DNA of 64,000 nucleotides from Amblyornis subalaris. Lineage: Eukaryota; Chordata; Aves; Passeriformes; Ptilonorhynchidae. Positions 34,152-48,462 of this stretch are shown here, one piece after another. Position numbers and translations under genes: made by a program. Position 1 is the first letter of the stretch, and the number at the start of each line of letters is the position of its first letter. The stretch is from NCBI GenBank assembly GCA_018881555.1, contig JACAXG010000052.1, forward strand, positions 4,948,156 to 5,012,155, given 5' to 3'. The notes under the pieces are model-generated. The model made no database searches. It was not told the DNA's origin and saw nothing but the letters and a program-made list of their open reading frames with translations.

Positions 34152-34805
34152 TAATCACAGAATCAAAATCACAGAATGCCTGAGGTTGGAAGGGACATGT
34201 GAGCAACCTCTGCTCCAATTTCTGCTCAAGCAGAGATAACCTGGAGCCAGTTGCACAGGACTGTGTCTAAATAACTTTAAGTATCTCCAAGGATTGTGCC
34301 AGTGCTGAGTTACCCTAACAGTATAAAAGTATTTCCTGATGTTCAGAGGAAACTTCCTGTATTTCAGTTTGTGCCCATTGACTCTGGTCCTCTGGGCACC
34401 ACTGAAAAGAGCCTGAATCTCTCCTCTATGCACCTTCCCTTTAGGTATTTAGGAATGTTAGTAAGATTTCCCAGAGCTTCCTCTTTTCTGGAATGAACTG
34501 TCCCAGCTCTCTCAGGCTTTTCCCAATGAAGAGGTGCTCCAGTCCCTTCATCATCTTCATGAGCCTTCACTGTATTTTCTACAGTATGTTCATGTGTCTC
34601 TTGTTCTGAGGAGTCTAGAACTGGATACACCTCTCCTGGTTTGACCTCACCAGTGTTGAGACTATGGGAAGAATCACTTTCCTTGACTTACTGACAATAC
34701 TTTGTCTAATGGTGCTCAGGATATCACCTCAATATGCCTTCCTTGAGGCAAGGGCACACTTGCTGGCTCCTGTTCTGCCAAGCTACTTTCCAGCTGGGTG
34801 ACCCC
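34152..34805 (-). mobile_element. CR1 LINE 3' fragment, antisense, ~650 bp
   Basis: Begins with AATCACAGAATCAAAATCAC and AGAATGCCTGAGGTTGGAAG (reverse complement of a CR1 tail). Then come AGCAACCTCTGCTCCAATTT, GATGTTCAGAGGAAACTTCC, TGCCCATTGACTCTGGTCC, GGGCACCACTGAAAAGAGCC, AACTGTCCCAGCTCTCTCAG and CACCTCTCCTGGTTTGACCT. This is the older CR1 type in which the GGGCACCACTGA station is present. Frames are broken. Confidence 0.88.
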
Positions 34806-37800
34806 CAGCATCTATTAGTGCATGAATGGACATACACATACACGTGGACATATGTGTATACATATACATTTATTTAATTATTTTACAGTAGAATGTAGTT
34901 ACGAACCTTTTCTTTAGAGGTGAAAATCTGTAGTTGTGGAAAGATATATCCATTAAAGTATGATAAGAATAGCTAAAAGTGTTCTCACCTAGTTCCCTGA
35001 TGGTATGTGATACAGTGATTGCCATTCCCACACCTCAAAGTAAACAGTTGGTTTAAATCCTCGATAATTGTACATAGACAAAAGTCTAACCTTGTTTGCA
35101 GTTGAAGCCGAAACATTAACTTCTGGTCATGAAGGCAAATGGTGTAGAAGAGATTATATCTATTCCACTGAATTCTTCTTATCTTTCTCTCCACCTTTCC
35201 CAAAACAGAATAGTTTATTCTGTTTGTATCTCTTATTTCCTGACTCAAGCTGTACCTTGAAAAATTCATTGCAATACAGCAGCATATTTGAACCTCTGCC
35301 TATTTTGATTACTAATAATGTAATCATGTTTACTAAGAGGAAAAGCTGGTTTCTGCTGTTTGTCTGTACAGAGCGTAATGTATCTGTTAATGTTGAGGCT
35401 ACAGCATGAGCCAAGAATGTGTTCAGCTTCTATTGGGCAAAACATTATTTTTATGGTGTTTTTTAAGAGTGCGAGAAGTTGCTAATGGTACTTGGGCTGC
35501 TGAAGGAATTTACAAGCAAGAGTTAGAAGTTAACATGATACTGAGTACCTAGAATAGCATGACAGTAAAGATGAGGCTGTTAAACTGCTTTAGTGTTTCT
35601 CAGCAAAGATGTGCATGATAAAAAGAGCATAAATAGTTCCTTGTAGAAATGATTATGTTAAAGGTAACTTGTACTTCACCAGTGTGCTGGGTTTATAAAG
35701 GCTGTTATTTGCAACTGCTTGTAGCAGTAGATCACTGGTTAACTCGGACAGTTAAAAAATAGCATAGAGTAAAGCAGAGATGTTACTGTCTTTTCCTCTG
35801 CAACACTTTTAATGATATCACTTTCAGAGGCTTGCAAATCACAGCAGTAGGATAATGCATAGTCTTTCAGTATTAAATACACTGTGGCTCAGATCCTGTT
35901 ATAGACATCTAAATTAGATTTCTTGCCCAGGAGCAGAAACAATGCAGTCCTTATAAAATGGAGTACTTAAATACCCTGTAAGTCACTGGAGAGAAAGTGA
36001 ACAGATCCACATGAGTTCTGTTCTTATTTGTACAGAGATGCTGTAGGTAATCTGGAGGAAACACTGAGCGTCTAAATCCCCTTAAAATGTATACATTACA
36101 TCTGACTGTACATGATTTTAAAAGTCTATATGAATTTGCGTGTAATAATTGAGTAGAAACCCTTTAAATCTTAGATAACTGACATTAAGAGGTAAACTTG
36201 TAAATTCCTTCCATAACTCAGCTGGCATTTGCACTACTAAAAAAAACCAATTAACCAGGCAGTCATCAGACTTAGGCTCATTGAGTTCCAACCTTTTCAA
36301 TGTATATTGAGCTAGAGGAAACAGCTGAAGTTTTCTTTGCGTAGCAAAAATGGAGAGTATCATTCTATGTCAGTCAATCTTTAAATTTGTCCTTGAGAGC
36401 AGTGTGATTGATAATATGAAATGAGAAGATTTTTCAGTTCTCTGTCTCTAGCATCACTAAACAAGTGCAGCTGATAAGAACTCACACCTGACTAGAGTTC
36501 TAGGCTTTTTAGAGTTGTTTTTACTGGTCTGGGGTAAAGGCTAAGTATGTGTGTATAGTCAGTCATTTTCTACAACATTTTGTGAATTCTTTCAATCATT
36601 TCTAAATGAATTGCGTACAGGAGATTATAACTTCAATCTGAAAAGACTGAACGTAAGATTCAGTTTCTTATTCACCTATGTGTATAAGGTTCTCCACATC
36701 TGCTAGATTCCTAACCTCTCACTATAGGCAATGAAGACCTAGTGCACTTCCCAACACAGAGGAACAAACCTGTGTGCTGATGTGAGAAGTTCCATGGGTT
36801 ATCATGCTGCCTGGCTCCAGGCATTGCTTTTCCAGAAGCATTCCCTTCTAAATCCAGTGCTATGTTTACTGGCTCTGTGTGGATTCTTAGACACCATGTG
36901 GCATCTCAAATGGTGCTAAATGCTTGGTTTTGTGCAAATGGATTAAGCAGCACTCGATTTGAATGCCAGCCTCTATCAGAATAATGTAAATTTGGGAAGG
37001 TGAGGAAGTTTAAGAATATTTTTAAAATAATATTTATGTTAATTTCAAGTAAACAAAAATAAATTAATTACTTTAAGAATTAATAACTTCTCGCTCCACA
37101 AAAATTAATTTTGGGCAAGCTTCTAGGATGATCTCCATATTCTTCTATTAACTTATCAATATTGCCTGTATAATGACAATTAGTTGAGTATAGTCAGTAG
37201 AAACAAGACAAGCTGTTATTTCTCCACTTTTCTTATATAGATCATACAGTAAAGCTAACTTTTTACTTTTTTCAATAGCAGCTTCTCTTTCTGTGGATGT
37301 AGCTTCTCAGCTGATCCTTTACCTGCCCAAAGATATGATACTTCAATGCAGTGTGCAGATAAAATCCAGGGGATTTTTTTTTTGTCTTTTAGATAGTTCT
37401 AAAATTGTCCAAAAGCCCTGTCAATATGGCTGATATTTCTTGTGTAGAAAAGTGACATGTAAACATTTGTAAACAGTGAAAATGATAACTGTTCAACACA
37501 GTTGTGTGACATTCGTTTCCAAATGCACTTTATTATCAGTAAAGTTTAGTAAATACCAGTAAATATCAGTAAAGTATCAGTAAATGCTTTGAAGCTGTCA
37601 CGAGGTGCTGTTCAAATAAAAGGTTGTGAGAACATAATTCTATAATACTATTTCTTTATCCAACACACAGGCAACTTACCTGATTTTTTATTCAGTGTCT
37701 GATGATATACTGAGCATATGGTTTGCTGCTAAATATTTTGGGGTAAATTTATTTAGCGGAAGAGTGGATTTTCACTAGTTAAATCACTTCACATGGTCAT

Positions 37801-38280
37801 AAAATTATTGGGGAAAGATAACGATGCATATAAAATACAAACCTTACCCCTCTTAAATTAATTCTGTGTTGCCAAAGATTTAGAACAATGGTTTTACAAA
37901 AATACTATACTTCTGTAGCTTATTCTATGCAGTGCATTTTATGTGAAATGCTTATGAGAATATGTTTTATACATGTCCCCACTAGAATGTATAGACTGTG
38001 TCCTTGTGAAAAGACATATTTATGGATAAATTAGATTATATTAACTGTCAAATCAATTAGAACCTGGTGATATAAATAAGAGGATATCTTTCCTTAACCT
38101 TAAAAACAGCACCATACTTCAATGAGTAATGCAGTTTAATTCATATAAAATGAAGTCTTCAGTTTTGAGAAGGCATGTTTTGCCTGTTGTTTATGTTTTT
38201 ACAAAGTCATATGATCTACAGTCATAATTTGGCATGTTTATGTCTTTTTCTCTCTTACCTACTGTCAGATTGTAGATTAT
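34806..38280. other. Intronic DNA without recognised element
   Basis: AT-rich unique-looking sequence. A frame of 113 codons (35068-35409, +) and its antisense partner have no recognised homology. An imperfect ATATCAGTAA repeat at 37534-37586 is listed separately. Confidence 0.45.
37534..37586 (+). repeat. Degenerate (TATCAGTAAA)n repeat
   Basis: ATCAGTAAAG, TTTAGTAAAT, ACCAGTAAAT, ATCAGTAAAG, TATCAGTAAAT: five units of 10-12 bp. Confidence 0.85.
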
Positions 38281-38397
38281 TGTTGTGGGTTGACTGTGGC
38301 TGGATGCCAGGTGTCCACTAAAACCTCTCTGCCCTCCCCTCCGCAACTGAACAGGGGAGAGAAAGTACTATGAAGGGCTCACGAATTGAGACAATGA
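38281..38397 (-). mobile_element. LTR fragment (ERVL-type, 3' end)
   Basis: TGTTGTGGGTTGACTGTGGC, TGGATGCCAGGTGTCC, CTCTGCCCTCCCCTCCGCAA and AGGGGAGAGAAAGTACTA are the antisense 3' end of a well-known bird LTR type whose terminus resembles the 42303 copy. The remainder is lost. Confidence 0.65.
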
Positions 38398-41300
38398 ATT
38401 GCTGCTAGGTGTTGGTGTTCCATAAATCATGCCTCCAGAGGTCATGCAAACATAACTTATTGAAAGTAGTGAAGGTAAAGATCAATCATTGCTTTCAACA
38501 ACTGTTAAAAACAGGTAGCTTTGAAAGCAAAAGCCATTATTGCTGTTGGTGTCATTGAAATCTGTCACTCTTAAGTAAAGAAGGAAGGAAAAAGGCTGGT
38601 CTAAGAGATGGGTTAGACTTACCCTCTGTGATGTTAAGTCCCTATTTTTTGTAGTGTAGTGCTGTTTTCTGCATTCTTCCTTCTCTCTTAGATTGATTCA
38701 GCACAATAGACAATCACAAAATAAGAAACATTTTCTTTTCTACTTTTAGTTGACTCATCGAGATTTCAGAGATTATATATGTCTTAAAAGAGTTCCTAAT
38801 TTTAGACATTTGTAACATTTAAACTTGAAATATAGTATCTGGAAAAGGTGCTTAAATACAGTGCCCCTTCTGTGATGTTTTCTTACCCATCTTTTTTGCC
38901 TGCTTCTGAGACTGAAGATCATACTTGAATCAGGAGAATGTTGTTTATGGGAAAAAATGCTGCTTTTATGTTCCATTTCTCTGTACTTATTCTTTTATAG
39001 GAGTTTTATGAAAATTACATCAATTTTGGTAGACTATAGCAAACTGCAGTTAACAGGTAACTACAGTTAAAAATAAAAAGCCAGTAATTTTCAAATATGG
39101 GCTATTAGTTGTTATTGACTGAACAAAATTTGTATTCCATTTGTTAGCATCTGTCGTGCTTTTACCTAATCTTCTATTTATCACTTTCAGAAAAAAAAAA
39201 AAAAAGAATTTGATTCAGAAGAGCTTCAGATAAAGACATCTTCCTTCAAACAAAAGGAGACCAGCCAATAAGAACATTTTGTCAAAGGCCAACCTTTTTG
39301 TTGCTTCTAGTGTTGGGGTATTTTTTATATTTTCTCTCTTTTTTAATGTGATTGGGTTTTTTTAAAATTTTTGTTCAACTTCCTTTTGAATGCAATTTGA
39401 CCTCTACTACTTGTCTTATTTCTTATGTAGTATTTTAACACTACTGCAAAATATGCATGGCTCTCAGAATGATCTTAATTTTTTCCTCAAGGAGTAGAGA
39501 AGAAAAAGTACAAGGTACTCTAAGAGACATTGATCTTACCTAACTTTATCTAGAAATTAAATATTTGCTTTAAGAAGGGATTTATCTTGAAAAAAAGATA
39601 TTTTTTCTTCATTTTCTGGAGACCAAGCCTGTCATGATGAAGTAAACTGTAGGTCTGTGCATCAGTGTAATTGTATAGAGAGCTTGCCTCTTAGATTTTG
39701 CCCTCCTTATTTCAGCCACTCTGTAAACTACATAGATTGATAAAACTGTTGAAAAGATGTCACTGTAGGCAGAAACTGGGGTGGGAGGGTTTAAACAATG
39801 GCTCTTTTCCTAAACTGAATAACATTTCAATCATTAATGCATTAGGGTGATAAGTAAATTAGTCAAATTATTACCAGTTTCAAATACAGACCCAAAAGTA
39901 CTGGTGGTTCAACAAAACTTGTGTGCCAAAAAAATGTGGATATATTTACAAATTAAGTTAAAGTTTGAACAGTGTCATAAAAGATAACAAGGGTCCACTT
40001 ATGGAAAATAATACTGAAGATTATAATAAATGGGTTCGTTAAATCATAAGCTTTGGGGAAGAGTTAATGTTGTGAAAGTGATTTCAATACCACAGTTAAT
40101 TACTTGCCACAGATGCTACAATGAGTATTCCAATTCCGTTACTTAGTTTATTCGAGAGGAAGGGGGAAAAAGTCAAGTTCTTCATTTCTATATCAAATGT
40201 GCAGCCTCAGAGAATGTGTATATACATGCTTGATTGTTTCTCTAATGTGTTCTTTAGGGTAATCTAACGATAGGTTAAGGAAAAAAAACTTCAACTATAC
40301 TATATTCTTTTTTTTTGTTTGGGTTCTGTATCCTAATGTGGGGGAGGAATAGGGAGAACTCAGGGTTATAACTGAACGGTAGAAAGCCAGTTTAAAATTT
40401 CTTCTGAATTTGAAATTATTTTTAAGGTGTTGGGGAAAAGGAATTACAAATCAATTAAATACTGAACACGTTTCCTCTAAGAGTGACTGTGATCACCAAA
40501 AATGCAGTCTTAATAGATGTCAGAATTCAGATTTTAGACAGAAGACACAATTAGATTTTTTTTCCGAAATCCCAGACTGAGACCATTCACTTTTACTGCC
40601 ACGTGACTGATCTCTTTGCAATGTATTATCACCTGCATGCATACACAGATCATAGACTTGCAGTCAGCCTAATGAAAGTCTGTGGTGTCTAAGCAGTAAA
40701 TCTTAATGCAGATTATTCATAATAGAAATGATTAGCCATATGTTTCAAGGAAGAACTGGTCTAGAGTTTCTTAAAGATCCTTAAGTCTGCTGCATCTTAT
40801 TGCTGAGGAGAAAATAATCTTTTGCCGAGAATACAGAAATCTGAGGGATTTAGTATAGTCTTTCTTCCTGAGTTGGTTGAGCAGCTGGCTTGACTAACAC
40901 TTTATGAATAATTTAGTCCATAAGCAACACAAATATTGAATGTCATATACTGAATATTTGTCTTACTACAGAAAAATGCCTGGAAATCTCTGAGCTAAAA
41001 CAACTTTACTGAAATCATTAATTAAACATGAATAAGAAAAAAAACCCAGTTTCAAACAGATCCAGAATGTTCAATGAGCTGAAAGAAGATGGTAGAAAAC
41101 AAAAGAAAATGAGACATGCTATATTTGAGGTATTATTAATTGCAGATATTTTTCATTATTTTATTTCTAAGACAAAATATTGAAATGGTTGTTTTAAAAG
41201 CAAGCAAAACCTCAAAATTCTAAATTAGAAATAAGCTTTTTGAAAACATTTCAATGTAAGGCTCCTGATTACAAGTCAAGTGAGTACAGCAGGTGATTAT

Positions 41301-42302
41301 GTTGGATTTAGCTCAATACATGCAATTGCATTGAACCTTTTGCAAAACAAAAAGGTCTTCTAGTAATATTGCTATGGTTCATATGGATAAAATTGATAAT
41401 ACCTCAGAGTGCAAAAATTGGCGGAAAGTAATTTTATGACTGCAGTACCTTTTACTTTCAAAATATAGTAATTTAAAAGAGAGTTAAGTGATAAATCCAT
41501 TTGTAGTAAATTCACAATTATATGATTCTGTATCTTCTGTTATGCAAATTTAAGGGGTTTTTTTGTGTACAAAACTGGCCCAATTTTTAAATTAATGCAT
41601 AATTTCTGATGTCTTTTTATGCACTATTCGAAATTTTAATCTGAATTTTTAAAGTTTTATACATTTATTCTTAAACATTGTAATAATGTATGCTTAATCA
41701 ATAGTCCCAAATACTTTCTCACATAAACAATGCAAACATGCTGCTCTTCTCATTCCTGTTCTCTTAGGATTTTTTTCATGAATACTTAATTTAGTATGTA
41801 TAAAAATAAAATTTTTTGTCTACTTTTCTTTATTTGAAAATATTACTGATGACTGAAAAATCTTGCTGATTTTACTTGAGAATAGTTAACAATATTACTA
41901 CTGGAAACCTCTTAAATTTCTAATGCAAGCATGTAGATTAATACCTTGCGTTGACAAGAAAGCCATAATGCTCTCTTATTAAAATCTGTTCTTTTCAAGA
42001 ATAAATGCTAAGCAGGATATTTACTTACTATTGAAATAGCAGAAATTAAAGTGATATTGAAAGAAGCAAACCATACTTTGATTCTCTTCCCCAGTACCTT
42101 TCTGTGATTAATTTCATAATTATCTTTCACTTTTTCCTTGAACAAAGGAAGAAAGTTAGTTTAGAACTAACCCCTAGTATTGGATAATTTTGTATTCTGA
42201 TATAATTTTATCTGCTTTTACAACCCTGTAAGCACCTTCACACAAAAAGTACATAGTTTGGATGCAATATGCAGTATGGATGTTTAAGATTGGAAAAGTT
42301 GG
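38398..42302. other. Intronic DNA without recognised element
   Basis: AT-rich unique-looking sequence with scattered homopolymers. No exon, RNA gene or transposon was recognised. Confidence 0.5.
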
Positions 42303-42870
42303 TGTTGTGGTTTAACCCCAGCCAGCAACTCAGTCTCACACAGCTGCTTGCTCAGCCCCCACCCCATGTGGGATGGGGGAGAGAATCAGAAAAGTGAGAA
42401 AACTCATGGATTGAGAAGAAGACAGTTTAATAGGTGAAGCAAAAGCCATGTGCATAAGCAGTGCAAGAATTGAACACCAAGCAGGTGTTCATCCATCTCC
42501 AGGAAAGCAGGGCTTCCTCACGTGTAACAGTGATTTGGAAAGACAAACACAAATCACTGCCAATGTCCCCCCATTCTTCCTTCTTCTCCCAGCTTTTTAG
42601 GCTGAGCATGATGTCATATGATCTGGAATATCCCTTTGGTCACTTGGGGTCAGCTGTTCCAGCTGTGTCCCCTCCCAGTTTCCTGTGCAGCCCCAGCCTC
42701 CTTGCGGGTGGGGTGGGCTGAGAGGCAGAAAAAGCCTGGGTCTGTGTAAGAACTGCTCAGCAACAACTAAAACAATCCTGTGTTATCAACCCTGTTTTCA
42801 GCACAAATCCAAAACACAGTCCCATACCAGCTACTAGGAAGAAATGTAACTATCCCAGCCAAGACCAGCA
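42303..42870 (-). mobile_element. ERVL-type solo LTR, antisense, ~568 bp
   Basis: Left end TGTTGTGGTTTAACCCCAGC, right end CCAGCCAAGACCAGCA. The minus-strand reading gives the usual order of this bird LTR: TAGTAGCTGGTATGGGAC, GTTGATAACACAGG, ATGACATCATG, a CTATTAAACTG (poly(A)-signal variant ATTAAA, near 42428), TCTCAATCCATGAGTTTTCT, CTCTCCCCCATCCCACATGG and TTGCTGGCTGGGGTTAAACC. No target duplication was found (GTTGG left, AACTG right). Longest intact-looking copy of this family in the window. Confidence 0.88.
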
Positions 42871-44112
42871 AACTGGTCAGAAAATGGGCCCTAAATTTTC
42901 AACTGAAATAGGAAAAGCAAAAAGTATGAAGAAATGGGATATATTTTCTTCAGAAAAAAAGAAATTAATTCAGAAGATGCAACATTGAAAGCCTAATCAC
43001 AGAGTATTTGAATGTGAGCTTTTTGTTCCTGGGTGTACATCAGGGAGTCATATAATTAAATGGAATCTGCTTGTAATGTCTGGTAGATAATCATCAAAAA
43101 TGTCAAAAACTTGCATAGCCTCTTGAAAAATTTGTGAAGACTAACTGGTAATTGGTTAACTAAAAATTATTTGTTATAGCAATACTTTCCACTAATAAGT
43201 GCTACATCTGAGTTTTCTCTGTCCATATTGTATGCATTTTCAAACTTTTCAGTATGATTTTCCTACCATAGTTTGTGACAGCATATAGATCAAATTATTT
43301 AGGGTAAAACTTGATATAGTCAGCTTTGGAAATCATCTGGAATCTGTTAATCTAATTCAAAAGACTCTGCATGGAAAATCAAATTTATTTGAGCCAATCC
43401 TTTCACTTGTTCCAGAAAAAAAAGGCAACACATTTGGAATTTCATTTCTCAACCTTATGGGACCTTCAATTAAAAAAAAAAAAGGTAAACTTACATCACT
43501 TCTACGAAAAAAGAAAAAAAGTTAAAGTGCTTTATTACCTAGATGGTGAAAACAACATTCATTCTTCTCTAGCTAAGTTTTAACAAGATTTATAATTATA
43601 TAAAAGCACAGTTTAAGTGAAACTTCCTATTTCCAATTTAAACCTTCTTAGTGAGATTAGCATTTAAATTATCTCTTATCAATTTTATTTAAATTTTTAA
43701 TGATGACTGATGCCTAGTCAATTCCTGCAGAATAAACTAAAGATCATGTTCATATCAACCATCATTTTAATCTCAGAGAAAATGTAGATACATTAATTCA
43801 AGTAATTGATGTGTGACCAAAAGTATTCATACAAAAGTTGATCTGTTTGGTAAGCTATTGATAGCATTACCTCAGTATACTGTTGTTTCTACCTATAAGT
43901 CCTACCTTAAATGGAAGTAATTAAGTTTGACATAAAGCTGTTCTTGGAAAAAGAAATAACTAAGCTATTTACAATCACTACAGAATTACCCTGAGAAACA
44001 TACTGTCTCCAAGATCAATTTACCATGAAACATGTAAATCACAGTTGCTGATCTGTTGCCATTTGCAGAACAGTTCAGCTCTCCCAAGGAAGACTGCATA
44101 ATTTTTTTTTTA
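42871..44112. other. Intronic DNA without recognised element
   Basis: AT-rich unique-looking sequence with short A-runs near 43470 and 43510. Confidence 0.5.
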
Positions 44113-44312
44113 AATCATAGAATCACAGAATAGTTTGTGTTGGACATAACCTTAAAGATCATCTAATTCCATCACCGCTGCCACAGGCAGAGATGCCACC
44201 TACTAGACCAGATTGCTCAAAGCCCCATCCAACATGGCCCTGAACACTGCCCCAGGAATGTGGCATCCACTTCTATGGGCAACCTGTTCCAGTGTCTCAC
44301 TGACATTTCTTA
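44113..44312 (-). mobile_element. CR1 LINE 3' end, antisense, 200 bp
   Basis: AATCATAGAATCACAGAATA tail followed by ATAACCTTAAAGATCATCTA, AGGCAGAGATGCCACCTACT, GCTCAAAGCCCCATCCAACA and CAACCTGTTCCAGTGTCTCA. 5'-truncated and non-coding. Confidence 0.95.
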
Positions 44313-47300
44313 AAATGGGTATATTTATATATAGTTTTAATCAGAATAGCAATTAATCGAGTTGAAATCTGTAGTTACAATAGTATTACAGGCATTTCCT
44401 CCAATTGGTCTTATAGGCGGACAATACAAAGTGTCAAACAATTTATTCTTTTCACCATGTTAAGCAATTGAAATACTTGCATTCATATGCCAGTATTATG
44501 ATGTAGGAATAATTACCCCTACCAGCTTTAGACAGATATAAAATTCTTCTAATCGGAGCTTTGTCCATAGAAACACAGTGTTTCCTAACATCTAGAGCAG
44601 CATAAGCATGGGAAGACTTTGAAGTGTACTGAGAGTTATTTTCATAGAAAGTTTCAAAGCAGTATTTTTATTCTTCCCAGAAACTCATATAAACCCTTTA
44701 TTTGCTTTTCATTTTAATCTGTACAAAAAACAATCATGACCTTACATTTCAGAAGTCTCTTCTTTCCTGGTAGCTGCATTACTATGATCATCATCAATAA
44801 CCAGCCATAACAAATCTGTATGTGGAAGAAGACTCAGAAAAGAACAATGATGGCTAATGAAAGATGTCTCTCGAAAAACATTCAATATGCAAACCTTAGG
44901 TCATTCATTCTTCAGATTTTTGTTTCATATGGTAATGTGATTCTCTGACTCAAGGTTGTCAAGTGGCTTCAGATGTATTTTGGATCAAGAAAGAGACTTG
45001 TGGGCTTTGTTAAATGAAATGTGCCATGAAAATCCATGTTTCTTTTATTCATAATTCATTTAAAGGACTTTAAACTTTTTATTCTTCTGTTACAAGTATT
45101 AATATTATTAAGATAATTCTAATCCTCTCTTCTGCATGACATTGGCATGTAAGTTTCTAAGGGCACAGAACTCTAGGGTTTTTCACAGGGAGAATGCATC
45201 TAGATACTGGGATAATTTTTAGAGAACTGAAAGTTGCTTTCTCTCTGTGAAAAATTAATGTATTTGGGTATGAAATTTAATAATAATCTGTGTATAGAAT
45301 AATTATATGTTGTTAAGGACTATTCAAGATTTTAAATCATAATAAGCGGACATGGCAGATAGAGACAACATAATGCATAGTTTAGAATGATGCTGTCCCT
45401 CTTTTGGAAGCAACTATCTCTTGGATTACCGATAAAGCTTTTGCGTGTACTAAATATTTAACTTCGTCATGAAGGGAGTACTTTCTCACTTTTTTCACTT
45501 TTATAGCCCGTTACCTGTCCTGGAGGAGATATCCATGTTTTTCTTTTTAGTGGTAGGAATCCACTGGTGTTTCATCATCTCCCCTTCTGGATAATTACTG
45601 TGTCTGAGGCACATACCAAGGTGGAATCAGAGGTTAGTTCATTCTGACTGAGTGAATATTGTCACACCTTGCACTTTTCACAAGGTAGGAAGCTCTGTCT
45701 AAATAACCAGGAGGTGTTCTGTGCCTCTTCAGAAGTATGAGGTTACTATGAAAGTTTTGGTGAGTCAGATCTTTGCCTCTTCCATTGCCTTATAGTCTCT
45801 TCCAAGAGTGGGGTAAAGGAAAGGAGAGTGTGGTTATTTTCTTCCCAGGCACGTAGTATCCTCTTTTTTCCTAGTAGTGACTGAATTCCATCCTAGATGG
45901 CACATGTTCAACAAGGTAGAAAGGGACCCATCCCATCTCTCAGATGATTATTTATGTAGAATATGTGAGATTTTGCTTAATATCAAATCAACTATTCAAA
46001 TCCCTGCAATCATAGCTGCAAATCACTGGGATAACAGAGGGGCTGGGGGAGATCTGTCAGGAAGCATAAGGAAGGAAAGTGGGAGCTGAGGGTAATAGCA
46101 AGGCAGGCAGCAATCAGTGCAGTCCCACAGTGCACCCACTGTCAGGCACTGAACCAGTACCAAACTACTCCTTTTGTGCTCATTAGACTTGACTTTCCTT
46201 TTGGCAGTACTTGAGTACTTTACACTCCAGATCTCAAATTGAATGTGCTTCACCGAGTTGAAACATGCCTGCTCTCTGCAGCATGGTGTTGAAAGCCCTT
46301 TGGAAGTACTAAGAAAGGACTTGTTGGGATTTTAGCTGGGAAAATGAGAAACATGATGACACAGAGTTACAAAAAATTCTCGGGATGTTGCTAGTCTGAG
46401 AAGTTCTAGCTGTGCTGAAATTATCTATGCTGAAGTAGCACTGATATGGGTCTTTAGAGAAATTACAGCTCTGTGAATTTCCACGTTACAAAGCCCAGCG
46501 ATTTTCATTTAATGTTAGATACAATTCTCTCTTAATGACGTATGTCAGAGACATGGCAGAGCAAGCTGAACATAATATGGTTTCCAGGGAAACGTCCTTA
46601 TTAACTGAATTTCCTGATCAAGTGCATCCTGATTCAATAAAAATATATCGATTATTTTGATATAATCAGGAAAGATAACTATGGACTAGAAGGACTTTGG
46701 AGCAGATTATTGAAATTTAGACAACATGAAACAGCTTTATATGACTTCTGGGTTCTAAGTAGTAGCTTCAATTTCAAATTCTTTTTTTTTATCTTAAAGT
46801 TTTAGCCTTTAGGAGTTCAGAAATACAGTGTTTTTCACAAGTTAGTCCATGTGCTAAAAAAGGTGAATATGAGGGAGGAATTAATAATATTTTTCTTTTT
46901 TTTTAGGGAAATGAACAAATGTTTCTGTCTGCTTTAAAATTTTTATTTATATTTTTTCCATTTTTCCATTATTTCTTTCCATTTTCCATTAATTTTTAAG
47001 GTGAATTTCTAATTTGAAAGAAAAAGAGACTCAGCTTTTATTTGTGGTTGGTGAATTAAGTCTCAGAATTTTGGCACAGAACAGTGATCACGGGTTATTG
47101 TTTCTTAATTTGAAACACCTGGCAATTCAGTTGAAAGATTTCAGAGATAAATATTTCCTTTAAGAGCCTAAGCACCTCTGAGTAAAGAAGTGGCAGACTA
47201 AAAAGAAGTCACCAATATTATTGTTGAACTTTGGTCCTTACTGATATAATAAGCTTGCCATAAAAACCTTTGTCATCAGTTTCATTAATTCCATTAAGCA

Positions 47301-47720
47301 TTAGAAAGTCCATGTAACTTAATATTACTTCAAATCTGTGCAGAGAAAACTGATAATTTGATTTCTTAGCTCTCTTGTGCCTGTATCCTGTTAAGTTAAT
47401 GTTGACAGAGTACACTGTTTGGTTCAGTAGTCTTAAATGAACATTAAATCATTTTGCAAGAGAAGAGATTATCCTGCCTAAAATCTGAACATTATTTGTC
47501 TTCAGATCTTTGATTTTTTAGTCTACTGAGCAGTGTGCTGAACATTTTAAAGGAAAAAAATCACAAAATGAATTTCTGAAAAATCCTAACATTAGAAATA
47601 AAAATTCACCTAGTGTTATGAAATATGCCTAACACCACTGCTTATATATACATACTTTAATATTATTATTTAGTAACATTAATTGAATAATAACCAGAAC
47701 AAACACACAGAAACCCTTAT
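44313..47720. other. Intronic DNA without recognised element
   Basis: AT-rich unique-looking sequence. A slightly GC-richer piece lies at 46020-46260, with open frames up to 76 codons and no homology recognised. Confidence 0.5.
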
Positions 47721-48462
47721 CATAGAATCATAGAATGATTTGGGTTGTAAGGAACCTTAGAGATCATCTCATTCCAACCCCCCTGCTGTAGGCAGGGACA
47801 CTTTCCACTAGACCACATGGCTCAAAGCCCCATCCAGCCTGGCCTTGAACACCTCTAGGGATGGGGCATCCACAAAGTCCCTGGGCAATCTGTTCCAGTG
47901 CCTCACCACCCTCACAGCAAAGAATTTTCTCCTAATATCTAGTCTAAACTTACTCTCTTTTAATTTGAAACCATTCCCCCTTGTCCTGTCACTACATTCT
48001 CTTGTAAATAGTCTTGCCACATCTTTCCTGTAAATTCTCTTCGGGTACTAGAAAGCTGGAATTAGGTCACTCCAAAGCCTTCTCTTTTTCAGGCTGAACA
48101 ATCCCAATTCTCTCAGTCATTCCTTATAGGAAAGGTGCTCCATGCCTCTGATCAACTTGGTGGCCCTCCTCTGGACTCACTCCAACAGGTCCATGTCCTT
48201 CCTGTGCTGGAGCCCCCAGAGCTGGATGCAGTGTTCCAGATGGGGTCTCACCAGAGCAGAGCAGAAGGGCAAAATCCCCTCCCTCATCCTGCTGGCCACA
48301 CTGCTCTGGATGCAGCCCAGGACACGTTTGGCCTTCTGGGCTGCAAGTGCACATTGCTGGGTCATGTCCAGCCTCTCATCCAGCAGCACCCCCAAGTCCT
48401 TCTCCCCAGGGCTGCTCTTGATCTGCTCATCCCCAGCCTGAGTTAATACCAGGGGCTGTAAC
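47721..48462 (-). mobile_element. CR1 LINE 3' fragment, antisense, ~740 bp
   Basis: Best-preserved CR1 in the window. CATAGAATCATAGAATGATT tail, then the full 3' UTR and about 95 codons of ORF2 C-terminus on the minus strand (48177-48464): [80 protein letters not shown]. The end is abrupt at 48462, the 5' truncation point. The frame is open across this part, which suggests a relatively recent copy. Confidence 0.96.

Noticed and set aside
42303..42870. Target duplication for this LTR
   Set aside because: Left flank GTTGG and right flank AACTG do not match; no alternative end gave a duplication.
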